From NCBI RefSeq assembly GCF_014191355.1, contig NZ_JACHWM010000016.1, positions 1 to 64,000 on the forward strand: 64,000 nt of DNA, written 5' to 3'. This stretch comes from Methylobacterium sp. R2-1. GTDB lineage: Bacteria > Pseudomonadota > Alphaproteobacteria > Rhizobiales > Beijerinckiaceae. How positions within the stretch are numbered: the stretch's first letter is position 1; every line of letters begins with the position of its first letter. Position numbers and translations under genes: made by a program. Below are positions 25,584 to 34,620 of the stretch, one piece after another. The notes under the pieces were generated by a model. That model ran no database searches. It had not been told where the DNA came from and saw only the letters and a program-made list of their open reading frames with translations.

Positions 25584-26783
25584 TCAGCGCCCCGCCACCG
25601 CCTCCCGCACGACGCTCTTGACCAACGGCGCGGCCGGCACGTTCGGCTGCCAGAATTGGCCGGTGCGGCCGGCCTCGTAGCCGTACTGATAGAGGCTGCG
25701 CATGTAGGCGGTGTCGAAGCCGCGGGCCGTGGTGGTCTGCGGCGCGGTCTCGTCGATATAGGTCAGATTGAAGCCCATCCCGTTGCGCCGGGCGAACACG
25801 TCCGTGGCCAGCAGCGTCGTCCGGGAGCGGGCGCGGCTGGCGGTGGTGAAGGACTTCTCGACGATCGACAGGGTGTTGTTCTTGGTCACCTCGAATTCGG
25901 GCTCCAGCCGCCCGTTGATGACAACGTAGATGTCGGCCTTGCCGGCGCTCCGGAAGCGCCCGTCGCGCACCAGGAAGGATTGCGGCAAGGTGAAGACCGG
26001 TGTCACCACCGAGCCGTCGACGTGCATCTCCTGGAAGGCGCGGCCCTCGGCCTGCACGTCGAGGAGTTGGGGCGGGAACACCGCCGGGATGCTGGCCGAG
26101 GCGGTCAGCACGTCGGTGAAGAGGGAGACCGCGTTGGGCGCGCCGCTCGCGGCGATGGCGCCCATGTTCCAGATCACCGCGCGCTGCGTATCGAGATTCG
26201 TCGTCACAACGAGCAGGCGGCGACCCTTGGCGTGCTCCTCGGCAATCGCCTGGAGCAGGTCGGGCGTGACGTAGCGGGCGATCAGGTTGCGCAGCCTCCC
26301 ATCGCCGAACAGGCCGGAGCCGAACAGCACGTTGGCGAGGCTCGGGCTCTGCACCAGGGATTCGGCGATGCCGCTGGTGTAGATGTCGGTGAGATAGGGA
26401 TCGTAAGCCGGCCCGAGGAAGGCGAAGGGCGCGATCAGGGCGCCGGTCGAGACGCCGGAGACGATGGTGAATTCCGGCCGCTTGCCCGAGGCGGTCCAGC
26501 CGTTGAGCACGCCGGCGCCGTAGGCGCCGTCACCGCCGCCCCCCGAGAGCGCGAGATAGCTGAAGGCTTGACGCTTCTTTTGCGGGTGCGCCGCCATTGC
26601 CACGAAGTCGGCAGCACCGGCATCGGCATAGGCCCGCACGCCGACCATGCCGGGGACGGTCGCCGCCTCCGCCTCGTTCTTGGTGTAGCTCGTCCGCGGC
26701 AGCGAGGAGCAGGCGGCAGCCTGCCCGGCAACCGCCGCGGCGAGGAGCAGGCGCGACCAGCGGAAACCCTTTGGCATCGACAT
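25584..26783 (-). CDS. Patatin-like phospholipase, probable lipoprotein
   Basis: A 399-aa patatin-family lipid acyl hydrolase. The N-terminus (RLLLAAAVAGQAAAC) looks like a lipoprotein signal with Cys25. The oxyanion-hole block is SGGGGDGAYGAG at 80-91, the nucleophile elbow GVSTG places the catalytic serine at 112, and MHVDGSVV places the aspartate at 256, completing the Ser-Asp dyad. The C-terminal 100 residues contain no further known domain. It acts at the cell envelope if the lipoprotein call is right. It is divergent from the HhH gene, with 346 bp between. Confidence 0.88.
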   Translation of the reverse strand: MSMPKGFRWSRLLLAAAVAGQAAACSSLPRTSYTKNEAEAATVPGMVGVRAYADAGAADFVAMAAHPQKKRQAFSYLALSGGGGDGAYGAGVLNGWTASGKRPEFTIVSGVSTGALIAPFAFLGPAYDPYLTDIYTSGIAESLVQSPSLANVLFGSGLFGDGRLRNLIARYVTPDLLQAIAEEHAKGRRLLVVTTNLDTQRAVIWNMGAIAASGAPNAVSLFTDVLTASASIPAVFPPQLLDVQAEGRAFQEMHVDGSVVTPVFTLPQSFLVRDGRFRSAGKADIYVVINGRLEPEFEVTKNNTLSIVEKSFTTASRARSRTTLLATDVFARRNGMGFNLTYIDETAPQTTTARGFDTAYMRSLYQYGYEAGRTGQFWQPNVPAAPLVKSVVREAVAGR

Positions 26784-27129
26784 GACCCGAACAAGCCCGA
26801 TGGAAGGGGGCCAGCCTACACCAAACGAGCTTGGCCGTATTGCGTTCCCGCATGGGGCCGCGGTGCTTGGGCGTCCGCTGGTGCCGCATTGTCACAACGT
26901 GAGCCGAGGTCGCCCGGAGCGATCGCCTCGCGCGGCCCCTCCTGTGCTCGCTCGCTTGTGCGGGACTTTGAGGGAGGGATGCCCCGACGGCCGGTGCAGC
27001 ATCGTGTCCTGTCTCTCGGATTTGTCATATGTTCGAGCCGTGCCCGCAGGTTAGAGTCCCAGCGATGTCCGGAGCCGAGCACGAGACCTCGATGTTGTCC
27101 CGCGTGCGTGTTTCGGCGGGGAGGCCACT
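26784..27129. other. Intergenic region between divergent genes, nothing recognised
   Basis: A 346-bp gap between the patatin gene (minus) and the HhH gene (plus). It must hold promoters for both, but I found no convincing promoter, operator, RNA gene or small gene in it. Confidence 0.5.
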
Positions 27130-27690
27130 ATGCTGAGCGGATCGGCGATCCTGCGGGTCGTCCTCCTGATCGTGGCGGCGGCGGGCCTGGCCTGGATCGT
27201 CCAGTCGGTCTGGCTGCATGGCCCGGAGCCGGGGAGTACGGCGCCGGCCGCCGCGACCACTCCCTCCGGCCAGCCGACGAGACCTGCGCCCGTACCGCCT
27301 CCGCCCGAGCCGGTGCGTGTGGTGAGGCCGGTCGAGCCGGCAAAGGAGCAGATGAGGGAGCCGACACGGCCCGTCGCCGAGGCCCCGCCTCCACCCGCCC
27401 CGCTGCCGGCCGATCCCGCACCGGCCCTACCCCCGGCCGCGCAGACGGCGACATCCGCTCCGCCGGACCCGGCCGTCGAGGCCGAGGAGAACGCTCCGCC
27501 CGCCGCAGTCGCCGTGGTCGATCTCAACACCGCCTCGCTCGCCGACCTGAACGGGCTGAAGGGCGGCGGCGCCATCGGTCGTGCCATCATCCAGCACCGG
27601 CCCTACACGTCCGTCGACCAACTCCTCAGCAAGCGCGTCCTCAACCGGGCCACCTACCAGCGCATCAAAGATCAGGTGACGGTGCAGTAG
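27130..27690 (+). CDS. Membrane-anchored helix-hairpin-helix protein
   Basis: A 186-aa protein. An N-terminal transmembrane helix (ILRVVLLIVAAAGLAWIVQS, about residues 7-26) is followed by a Pro/Ala-rich disordered linker of about 95 residues, then a HhH_3 domain (VVDLNTASLADLNGLKGGGA, IGRAIIQHRPYTSVDQLLSK). The order resembles ComEA, the DNA-binding receptor of competence systems, but other HhH proteins share it. The usual ComEA hairpin G-I-G is here GGGAIGRA. No competence genes are in the window, so a DNA-uptake role is only a possibility. Confidence 0.8.
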   Translation: MLSGSAILRVVLLIVAAAGLAWIVQSVWLHGPEPGSTAPAAATTPSGQPTRPAPVPPPPEPVRVVRPVEPAKEQMREPTRPVAEAPPPPAPLPADPAPALPPAAQTATSAPPDPAVEAEENAPPAAVAVVDLNTASLADLNGLKGGGAIGRAIIQHRPYTSVDQLLSKRVLNRATYQRIKDQVTVQ

Positions 27691-27900
27691 CGGCCCCGAT
27701 CCTGTGAAGGCCTCGCGCCGATGGGCGCTTCCGGTTCGTGAGGAGGCATTTCCAAGAGCTTTTTCCAGGAGACAAGTGGGCTTGAGAGAAACCGGAAGAC
27801 CGCTCTGCGGTGACCGCACCGTGCATCCGACCCTGGTACAGCGCGCGCCGAGGCCCTAAACAGGGGCGACGTTCTCTCAAGCTAAGGCCGAGGCCGCTCC

Positions 27901-28116
27901 ATGCAAACGACATCCGGCGCACCGATCCTCCGTCGGGATCTGGGCGTCGAGGAGACGACGGAATCCGACAACATCGTCCGCTGGGACGGCGAGCGGCTCT
28001 ACGTCGAGCAGGACATCTACCACAACGGCCAGCTCGTCCACCGCAAGTACCGGCGCACCATCACCGAGCCGGTTGCCCGAGCCCTGCAGGCGATCCTCAA
28101 GCGCGCGCAGCAATGA
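27901..28116 (+). CDS. Small conserved-looking protein of unknown function
   Basis: A 71-aa protein, hydrophilic, with no signal peptide: WDGERLYVEQDIYHNGQLVH then RKYRRTITEPVARALQAILK. The alternating pattern suggests a beta-hairpin followed by a C-terminal helix. Its stop overlaps the start of the next gene by 4 bp (ATGA), supporting that both are real and coupled. No family recognised. Confidence 0.65.
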   Translation: MQTTSGAPILRRDLGVEETTESDNIVRWDGERLYVEQDIYHNGQLVHRKYRRTITEPVARALQAILKRAQQ

Positions 28117-28631
28117 CGGCGGCGGCGCGCGCCCGGCTGGTGGTGCTGGCCGCCGCGCTCTCCATGCCCCTCGCTGCCTCGACCGCAGCGGCGCAGGTGC
28201 GGGTGACCTTCGTCGCGCCCGAGCGCTACACCGATGCCCAGAACCGCTTCGGCTCGGGCCTGTCGCCGCGGGTCGTGCTGGCCGAGATGCGCCGTCTGTT
28301 CGAGGCGCTCGGCAACCCGGTGCTGGCGCCGGGCCAGACGCTGGACATCGCGGTGCTCGACATCGACCTCGCCGGGCTCGACCAGCCGAGCTTCGGCGCT
28401 GCCCAGGGCGTACGGGTGGTGACCGACATCACCCCGCCCCGCTTCCGCCTGCGCTACGCCCTGAAGGAGCGTGGTCGCACGGTGCTGGCGGCGGAGGAGA
28501 CCGTCAGCGACATCAACTTCCTGCTGCGTGCCAACCGCCTCTCGTCCGGGCAGACCTTCTTCTACGAGCGCGAGGTGCTGCGGGACTGGTTCCAGGCGCG
28601 CTTCGTGCAGCGGCGTCCGCCGCCGGGCTGA
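28113..28631 (+). CDS. DUF3016 family secreted protein
   Basis: A 172-aa protein beginning at the ATG that overlaps the previous stop. A signal peptide is clear (RLVVLAAALSMPLAASTAAA-Q). The mature part starts VRVTFVAPERYTDAQN and contains LDIAVLDIDLAGL and VRVVTDITPPRFRLRYAL, the DUF3016 pattern; the family has no known function. Its end (RDWFQARFV) is also typical. It lies 84 bp before the diacylglycerol kinase-like gene on the same strand. Confidence 0.8.
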   Translation: MTAAARARLVVLAAALSMPLAASTAAAQVRVTFVAPERYTDAQNRFGSGLSPRVVLAEMRRLFEALGNPVLAPGQTLDIAVLDIDLAGLDQPSFGAAQGVRVVTDITPPRFRLRYALKERGRTVLAAEETVSDINFLLRANRLSSGQTFFYEREVLRDWFQARFVQRRPPPG

Positions 28632-28715
28632 TCACGGGTTCCGTCACACGCCCGACGCCCGAGCCTGCGATGTCCGTATCATCACAGGCCGGACACGGGC
28701 GAGTCTCGGAGCAAC

Positions 28716-29615
28716 ATGCGGATCGTCCTCGTCGCCAACGCCGCGTCGGGCACCTTCGCCGCCGGCCTGACGACGGACGCGATCCGCGCGCGGCTGTGGG
28801 CGGCCGGTCTCGACCTCCTCCCCGAACCGGACGAAACCCTGCCCTTGCCCGAGCGACTACGGGCCGCTCTCCGTACCGAGGGCGTCACGGTCGTGGCGGT
28901 GGCGGGTGGAGACGGGACGCTCAATTGCGCGGCCGGAATGCTCGCGGGCAGCGGCGTGGCGCTCGGAATCCTACCCTTCGGCACCATGAACCTGCTGGCC
29001 AAGGATCTCGGCGTCCCGCTCGACCTCGACGCGGCGATCAGGGTGCTCGCGGCGGGGCATACCCGTGCGGTCGATGTCGGCACCGTCAACGGACACCTCT
29101 TCCTCATCAACTCGGTGCTCGGCATGCCCGCCCGCATGGTCCGTCACCGCGAAGCCTTTCGCGGGGGGCGCATCGGCATTTCGGCGCTTCTGCGACTTGC
29201 GGCGGTGGCCCTGCGCCATCTCGGACCCTATCCGCGCCTCTCCGCCGTGCTCTCGGAAGGCCGGCGGCGGACCCGACTGCGCTTTCGACTGCTCGCGGTG
29301 GTCAACAACGACTACGCGGAGGGGCCGGGAAAAATTCTGGAACGGACCCAGGTCGATGGCGGCGAGTTGACGCTTTACATCGCCCGCGGTCTCTCGCCGT
29401 GGCGCGTCGCCCGTCTGGCGCTCGGGCTCGGGCTCGGCCGCTGGCGCCACCTGCCGGGCCTGGAGCGCCGCGGTGTGACCCGCTTCGCCGTCTCCGCCCG
29501 GAGGCGCGCGCTGCGCGTGATGAACGATGGAGAGGTCCGCTTGATTGCCCCGCCCCTGCGCTACCGCCTGATGCCCCGTGCGTTCACCGTGATCGTGCCG
29601 GACCCGGTCCAGTGA
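28716..29615 (+). CDS. Diacylglycerol/sphingosine kinase-like protein
   Basis: A 299-aa DAGK-catalytic-domain protein. VAGGDGTLNCAAG at about residues 62-74 is the nucleotide-binding GGDGT loop, GILPFGTMNLLAKDLG follows, and DVGTVNGHLFLINSVLG with NDGEVRLIA at the end are the other family blocks. It would phosphorylate a lipid such as diacylglycerol at the membrane; the exact substrate is not evident. Its stop overlaps the next start by 4 bp (GTGA), coupling it to a metallophosphoesterase. Confidence 0.87.
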   Translation: MRIVLVANAASGTFAAGLTTDAIRARLWAAGLDLLPEPDETLPLPERLRAALRTEGVTVVAVAGGDGTLNCAAGMLAGSGVALGILPFGTMNLLAKDLGVPLDLDAAIRVLAAGHTRAVDVGTVNGHLFLINSVLGMPARMVRHREAFRGGRIGISALLRLAAVALRHLGPYPRLSAVLSEGRRRTRLRFRLLAVVNNDYAEGPGKILERTQVDGGELTLYIARGLSPWRVARLALGLGLGRWRHLPGLERRGVTRFAVSARRRALRVMNDGEVRLIAPPLRYRLMPRAFTVIVPDPVQ

Positions 29616-30496
29616 GACGGCTCGCCCACATCTCCGACCTGCATTTCGGGCGCACCGACCCAGCGGTGGTCGAGGGGCTCGCCGCCGAGTTGAACCGCGA
29701 TCCGCCGGACCTGATCGTGGCATCCGGCGACTTCACCATGCGGGCGCGGCGCAGGGAGTACGCGCAGGCGCGCGCCTTCCTCGACCGGCTGTCGGCGCCC
29801 TGGATCGCGGTGCCGGGCAACCACGACATCGCTTATTTCAAGCTCTTCACCCGCTTCTTCCATCCGTTCGGCCGCTACCGCCGCTTCATCGCGCAGAATA
29901 CCGAGCCGACCTTCCTCGACGACGAGATCGCGGTGGTCTGCCTCAACACGGTGCGGACCTGGGCGCCGGAGACGGATTGGTCGCAGGGAAAGATCACCCG
30001 GGCGCAGATCGCCCGCACCGAGGAGCGGCTGGCGGCTTTGCCGGACCACGTCTTCCGGATCGTGGTCGGCCACCATCCCTTCATGCCGCCGCCCTGGGAC
30101 GCGGAGGCCCGCCTGGTCGGGCGCGCCGACGAGGCGCTGGACGCCTTTCGTCGCCACGGTGTCGGACTGACGCTGGCCGGCCATCTCCACCGGCACTATT
30201 CCCGCTTCGCCGAGGCGCCGGAGACCGGCGTCGAACCCGATGCGGTCGCGGTCGATCGCGGCCGGGCGGAAGCATGCGGCGCGCGGCTGCTCGCGGTGCA
30301 GGCAGGCTCGGCCACCTCGACGCGGCTGCGCGGCAACGAGCCCAACGCCTATAACCGCATCGTCGTCGAGGATGGGCGAGCCACCGTCACCGTGCGGATC
30401 TGGACCGGTAAGGCCTTCGAGGATGCGCGGGAGGACGATTCCCTGCCCGCTGCCGCGGAGGCGCCGACGGGCGAACCGGCACCGGCCGGGCGCTGA
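29612..30496 (+). CDS. Calcineurin-like metallophosphoesterase
   Basis: A 294-aa phosphoesterase. The metal-binding blocks are in order: HISDLHFG at the N-terminus, ASGDFTMR, PGNHDI, VGHHPFMPP and AGHLHRH. This is the full calcineurin-like set, closest to the CpdA/Icc cyclic-nucleotide phosphodiesterase group in pattern. The start is a GTG overlapping the kinase-like gene by 4 bp. No signal peptide. The frame extends far upstream but that part is a shadow of the preceding genes. Whether it acts on a lipid phosphate or a nucleotide is open. Confidence 0.87.
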   Translation: MRRLAHISDLHFGRTDPAVVEGLAAELNRDPPDLIVASGDFTMRARRREYAQARAFLDRLSAPWIAVPGNHDIAYFKLFTRFFHPFGRYRRFIAQNTEPTFLDDEIAVVCLNTVRTWAPETDWSQGKITRAQIARTEERLAALPDHVFRIVVGHHPFMPPPWDAEARLVGRADEALDAFRRHGVGLTLAGHLHRHYSRFAEAPETGVEPDAVAVDRGRAEACGARLLAVQAGSATSTRLRGNEPNAYNRIVVEDGRATVTVRIWTGKAFEDAREDDSLPAAAEAPTGEPAPAGR

Positions 30497-30506
30497 CCGC
30501 CCGGCC
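30484..30506. terminator. Hairpin between convergent genes
   Basis: GGCCGGGCG (30484-30492) pairs perfectly with CGCCCGGCC (30498-30506), 5-nt loop, spanning the stop codon of the phosphoesterase gene. Only 34 bp separate it from the converging symporter gene. There is a weak T-run (GTGTTT) on the plus strand. Confidence 0.55.
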
Positions 30507-30530
30507 TCGTGTTTCCGAGACTCACGAAGC

Positions 30531-31991
30531 TCAGGGCAGCGCCGTCCGCCGCGCGCTTCCGCCCGTGAGGCTGACGGCGAAGGCCACCGCGAGGTTGAGC
30601 GCCAGCGCTACGACGCCGATGTTCAGATCCTGCACCGGCCCCGGCAGGCCGGGGGCGAGCTTGGCGAGCGTGTAGCCGCCGACCACCGTCACCGCCACCG
30701 CGGCCACGCCGGCCAGGATGCCCGCGATTGCACCCGCGCGGGTGAGCGGGTTGTTGGCCCACAGGCTGAAGAAGAAGGCCGGGAAGAGCTGCGTGACGAC
30801 CGCGTAGCCGATCAGCAGGAGCTGCACGATGGTCTCGCCGCCGTAGAGGGTGAAGCCGACGCAGGCGAGCGCCAGCAGCGGTGCGATCCCCTTGGCGAGC
30901 CGGCCGGTGGTGGCGTCGGTCGCGTTCCGCGCCAGCGGCCGGTAGAGGTTCTGTGCGATCAAGGTCGAACCGGCGATCAGGATCATCGAACCCGGCACCA
31001 GGGCGGTCAGAACGCCGGTGGCGCCGATGACGCCGACGAACCACGGCGGGAAGGTCTGGAGCGCGATCTTGAACAGAGAGAGATCGACGTCCGGCCCCGT
31101 CAGCCCCGGCACTTGGAGCACGGCTGCGAAACCGGCGAAGAACACGAACAGCAGCATGAGCTGGTAGAGCGGCAGGAACACTGCGTTGCGCCGGAACGTG
31201 CGCGCATCGCTCGCGGTGTAGATCGAGGCGAAGATGTGCGGGAACATCCAGCCGCCGAGCGCCGTGAGCAGCGTGGTCGAGGCGAACCACGTCGCGCTCT
31301 GGCCACGATCCGGCAGCGCGAGGAAGCCGGGCTTCGCCGTATCGATCGCAGTGAACATCTCCCCGATGCCGCCGTAGTAGTGATAGGGCAAGTAGATCCC
31401 GAGAAACATCACCACGAACAGGATCATGAAATCCTTGAGCACGGCGGTCCAGGCCGAGCCGCGCACGCCGGAGACCATCACGTAGACGGTCAGCACCGCC
31501 GCGCCGATCCAGATCGCCAGGGTCTGCGAGATCGCGCCGTAGGAGGCCGTGGCGACGATGATGCCGAGCCCCTTGAGCTGAAGCACCATGTAGGGAACGA
31601 GCGCCACGATCCCGACCAGCGCGACCAAGATGCCGAGGCTGCGGCTGTCGTAGCGCGCGGCGAAATAATCGGGCTGCGAGAACAGGTTGCGCTCCTTGGC
31701 GAAGCGCCAGGCCGGCGGCAGGATCCAGTAGGAGATGACGTAGATCAGCGTCAGGTAGCAGAGGATGTAGTAGGTCGGCCCGCCCTTGCCGTAGGCCCAG
31801 CCCGAGCCGCCGAGGAAGGTGAAGGTGGTGTAGATCTCCCCCGCCATCAGCAGGAAGACGAGCAGCGTGCCGAAGCCGCGCTTGCCCACGCTCCACTGCT
31901 CCATGTCCATGTCGTGCCCGGAGCGCGCCCGAAGCCCGAGGCCGAGCGCCACGACGACGGCGAGCGCGATGATCGGAAGCGCCGCGTTCAT
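30531..31991 (-). CDS. Sodium:solute symporter (SSS family)
   Basis: A 486-aa SSS-family permease with about 13 hydrophobic helices. The ATG at 31989-31991 has GGAGGAGGGAG directly upstream and overlaps the stop of the DUF3311 gene by 4 bp. The block GSGWAYGKGGPTYYILCYLT and the later DYFAARYDSRSLGILVAL and FLPLYQLMLLFVFFAG are typical of the monocarboxylate/acetate-type (MctP-like) SSS proteins. A DUF3311-SSS pair usually imports organic acids (family knowledge); the substrate here is not proven. Confidence 0.88.
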   Translation of the reverse strand: MNAALPIIALAVVVALGLGLRARSGHDMDMEQWSVGKRGFGTLLVFLLMAGEIYTTFTFLGGSGWAYGKGGPTYYILCYLTLIYVISYWILPPAWRFAKERNLFSQPDYFAARYDSRSLGILVALVGIVALVPYMVLQLKGLGIIVATASYGAISQTLAIWIGAAVLTVYVMVSGVRGSAWTAVLKDFMILFVVMFLGIYLPYHYYGGIGEMFTAIDTAKPGFLALPDRGQSATWFASTTLLTALGGWMFPHIFASIYTASDARTFRRNAVFLPLYQLMLLFVFFAGFAAVLQVPGLTGPDVDLSLFKIALQTFPPWFVGVIGATGVLTALVPGSMILIAGSTLIAQNLYRPLARNATDATTGRLAKGIAPLLALACVGFTLYGGETIVQLLLIGYAVVTQLFPAFFFSLWANNPLTRAGAIAGILAGVAAVAVTVVGGYTLAKLAPGLPGPVQDLNIGVVALALNLAVAFAVSLTGGSARRTALP

Positions 31992-32191
31992 GCTCCCTCC
32001 TCCGGCCCACGATTGGCGGGATCGGTGAGGTAGATCAGCGCCATGATCGCTGAGGTCGCCACGGTGCAGCCGACGAGCCACGCCAGCAGCAGCGGCATGC
32101 CGAGCACCATCGGCTCGACCCGGTTGAGGAAGAACGGCCCCGCCAGCATCCCGAGAGCGGGCAAAGCCGCGAGCCATCGAAGCTGCTTCAT
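31988..32191 (-). CDS. DUF3311 small membrane protein
   Basis: A 67-aa protein with two transmembrane helices (LAALPALGMLAGPFFLN and VLGMPLLLAWLVGCTVATSA). This is the DUF3311 pattern, a small subunit-like partner of SSS symporters. It overlaps the symporter gene by 4 bp (ATGA), which argues for co-translation and probably a physical complex. Inference from family context; no direct function is known. Confidence 0.82.
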   Translation of the reverse strand: MKQLRWLAALPALGMLAGPFFLNRVEPMVLGMPLLLAWLVGCTVATSAIMALIYLTDPANRGPEEGA

Positions 32192-32344
32192 CGCCCGGCC
32201 CTCCCGGGTAATACCTCAGGATAACAGCCTCGTGGTCCGGTCATGCGTTCCCCGTCGGTTCGGCGCAGGACCATGAGGCAGAATTTGCACCAGGGCGAGG
32301 GGACGGATTCCTCTTTTCTGTTTGGCCGCCTCGCAAACCGCCTC

Positions 32345-34408
32345 TCAGGCCGCCTCGGCGCGGCGCTGCAACAGCCCCGGCAAGGCCCGCAAATTGAGCG
32401 GCTTGGGCAGGAAGCCGTCGAAGCCGGCGGCGAAGGCCGCGGCAACGTCCTCGCGGCCGGTATTGGCGGTGAGTGCCACGAGGTGGAGCGGCGCTGCGCC
32501 AGTCTCGGCCTCGCGGGCGCGGATGCGGCGGGCGGCTTCCAGGCCGTCGAGGCCGGGCATGCGGATGTCGATCAGCGCGAGATCAAACGGCCCCTTTCCT
32601 TCCGCCGCTGCCAGTGCCTCGACACCGTCGCGGGCGTGGATCACCTGTGCGCCGAGCCGCTCCAGTGCCTTGGTGGCGAGCAGCGCGTTGATCGGGTTGT
32701 CCTCGGCCAGCAGAACCCGGCGGCCCGGCTCGGCGGTCGCGGCCAGTGCTGGCCCGGCCGCCGGCTCGGCCATTGCGGGCTGGGGCGGCGCGCCGGTGGG
32801 GCCGCGGGCCGGGGTGGCCCTCGGCTCCAGCAGGCGATCGAACAGCGAGCGGGCGCGCACCGGCTTGATCAGGTAGCTGTCGAAGCCCGCCGCATTCGGG
32901 GCGCCGAACTCCCGTCGGTCGAAGGGTGAGAGCAGGATCAGGCTGCAGCGCACGCCGCTGCGGGCGGCCTCGGCGGCGAGCCGCCGCACGGCGGCGTCGC
33001 CCAGGCTGCGGTCGGCGATGAGCGCGTCGAAGGCCACGCCCGCGAGCGCGTCGAGGCCGGCTTCCGCGCTGCCGGCGACCACCGCCGCCGCGCCCGAGCG
33101 GCTGAGCCGCCGTGCCAGGAACGGCGCCTGAAACGGTGAGGCGGCGACGATCAGCACCTTCCGCGGAGCGAGGCTCGGGGCACCGGGGGCCTTTGCGCCC
33201 TCCGCCGCCGGCAGCGGCAGCACGACCCGGAAGGTCGAGCCGCGCCCCACCGTCGAACGCGCCTCGATCGTGCCGTTCATGCGCTCCACGAGGCGGCGGG
33301 TGATGGCGAGGCCGAGGCCGGTGCCCTCGTGGCTCGCGCTGTCGTCGCCCTGCTCGAACTCCTCGAACAGGATCGGGATGCGATCTTCCGGGATGCCCGG
33401 CCCGGTATCCTCGACCGTGAGGACGAATCCCTCCTCCGCTTGGGCCAGGCTGACGCCGACGCCGCCCCCTTGCGTGAACTTGATGGCGTTGCCTGCGAGG
33501 TTGACGAGGATCTGCCGCACCCGGTCGGCGTCGCCCACGCGCAGGGCCGCGAGGTCGTCGGCGATGTCGAGGGCGATCTCCAGGCCCTTGTCCTGGGCGC
33601 GAGGTGCCAGCAGCTCGACCACGCCCTCGACCAGGGCGGCGACATCGAAGGGCTCGGCGGCGAGGTCGAGACGGCCGGCCTCGATACGAGAGAAGTCGAG
33701 AATGCCGTCGACGAGGCCGAGCAGTGCCTTGCCGCTGGTGCGGAACGCCTCGACATAGGTGCGCTGCTCGGGGTCGAGCCGCGTCTCCAGCAACAGGTCG
33801 GCCATGCCCAGAATGCCGTTCAAGGGCGTGCGCAACTCGTGGCTGACGGTGGCGAGAAAGCGGGATTTCGCGACATTGGCGGCCTCCGCCCGGCTCTTCG
33901 CCTCGTCGAGGGAGCGCGCCGCCTCGACGCGTTCGGTGACGTCCTTGCCCGCCCGCAGCCAGCTCGGCCCGTCCGCGGTGCCGGCCGCCGGCATCTCGAT
34001 GAAGGAGAACCAGCGGGGCACGCCGTCCACCGGCACCAGACGCTCTTCGACCACCCGCACGCCGTCGGCTCGTTGCTCGACCGCGCCGCGCTCGATCACC
34101 TGCGGCGTCAGCGTCGAGCCGATCAGCTCCAGCGGCTTCATGCCGAGCAGCGCGGCAAAACCCTCGCTGGCGAAGGTGATCCGCCCCTGCCCGTCCCGCT
34201 GCACCACGGCCTGGGTCGTGGCCTCGACCAGTACCCGGTAGCGCTCCTCGCTCTCGGCGATCTGCCAGAGCCGGTCCTGGAGCGCCTCCGTCATGTCCGA
34301 CTCCGGCACGACCGGTTCGCGGCGGCGCAGCGACGCCAGGATCAGCGCCAGCATCGCCGCCGCGATGCTCAGGCCCATCACGCTCACCGCAAGGGTCATC
34401 GGTTCCAC
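32345..34408 (-). CDS. Hybrid sensor histidine kinase with PAS and two receiver-like domains
   Basis: A 687-aa membrane kinase. One TM helix near residues 8-26, a PAS domain at about 50-165, HisKA with a normal phospho-acceptor His190 in TVSHELRTPLNGIL, HATPase (N box VNLAGNAIKFT, G boxes VEDTGPGIPE and GTGLGLAI) to about 400, then two receiver-like domains. The second (about 565-680) is canonical: LLAEDNPIN and ALIDIRMPG with Asp614. The first (about 417-525) has lost the acidic pocket (VLIVAASPF instead of D/E pairs) though Asp466 is in a suitable place, so it is probably degenerate. No partner regulator is nearby. Confidence 0.9.
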   Translation of the reverse strand: MEPMTLAVSVMGLSIAAAMLALILASLRRREPVVPESDMTEALQDRLWQIAESEERYRVLVEATTQAVVQRDGQGRITFASEGFAALLGMKPLELIGSTLTPQVIERGAVEQRADGVRVVEERLVPVDGVPRWFSFIEMPAAGTADGPSWLRAGKDVTERVEAARSLDEAKSRAEAANVAKSRFLATVSHELRTPLNGILGMADLLLETRLDPEQRTYVEAFRTSGKALLGLVDGILDFSRIEAGRLDLAAEPFDVAALVEGVVELLAPRAQDKGLEIALDIADDLAALRVGDADRVRQILVNLAGNAIKFTQGGGVGVSLAQAEEGFVLTVEDTGPGIPEDRIPILFEEFEQGDDSASHEGTGLGLAITRRLVERMNGTIEARSTVGRGSTFRVVLPLPAAEGAKAPGAPSLAPRKVLIVAASPFQAPFLARRLSRSGAAAVVAGSAEAGLDALAGVAFDALIADRSLGDAAVRRLAAEAARSGVRCSLILLSPFDRREFGAPNAAGFDSYLIKPVRARSLFDRLLEPRATPARGPTGAPPQPAMAEPAAGPALAATAEPGRRVLLAEDNPINALLATKALERLGAQVIHARDGVEALAAAEGKGPFDLALIDIRMPGLDGLEAARRIRAREAETGAAPLHLVALTANTGREDVAAAFAAGFDGFLPKPLNLRALPGLLQRRAEAA

Positions 34409-34620
34409 GGAAGTCCCCCAAGCCCGGCCGAGACCGGAAGCCCGGCTCGTCAGGGGAGCGACAGTGCCAGCCGCGCGTGAAGCACCGCTTGAGAAAGACG
34501 CTTAAGGGTGGATGAGCGGTAAAGGTGGATTTGTCTCGGTCGGATACCGCAGGGCTTCTCCAAGCGCCGTAAGCGGGGCGAGGGGAAGCACACAACCAAA
34601 CCGATCCACTTGCAACCGGC

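Noticed and set aside
26784..27129. Possible tRNA or small RNA between the patatin and HhH genes
   Set aside because: No cloverleaf or conserved tRNA arms could be traced, and no terminator was seen.
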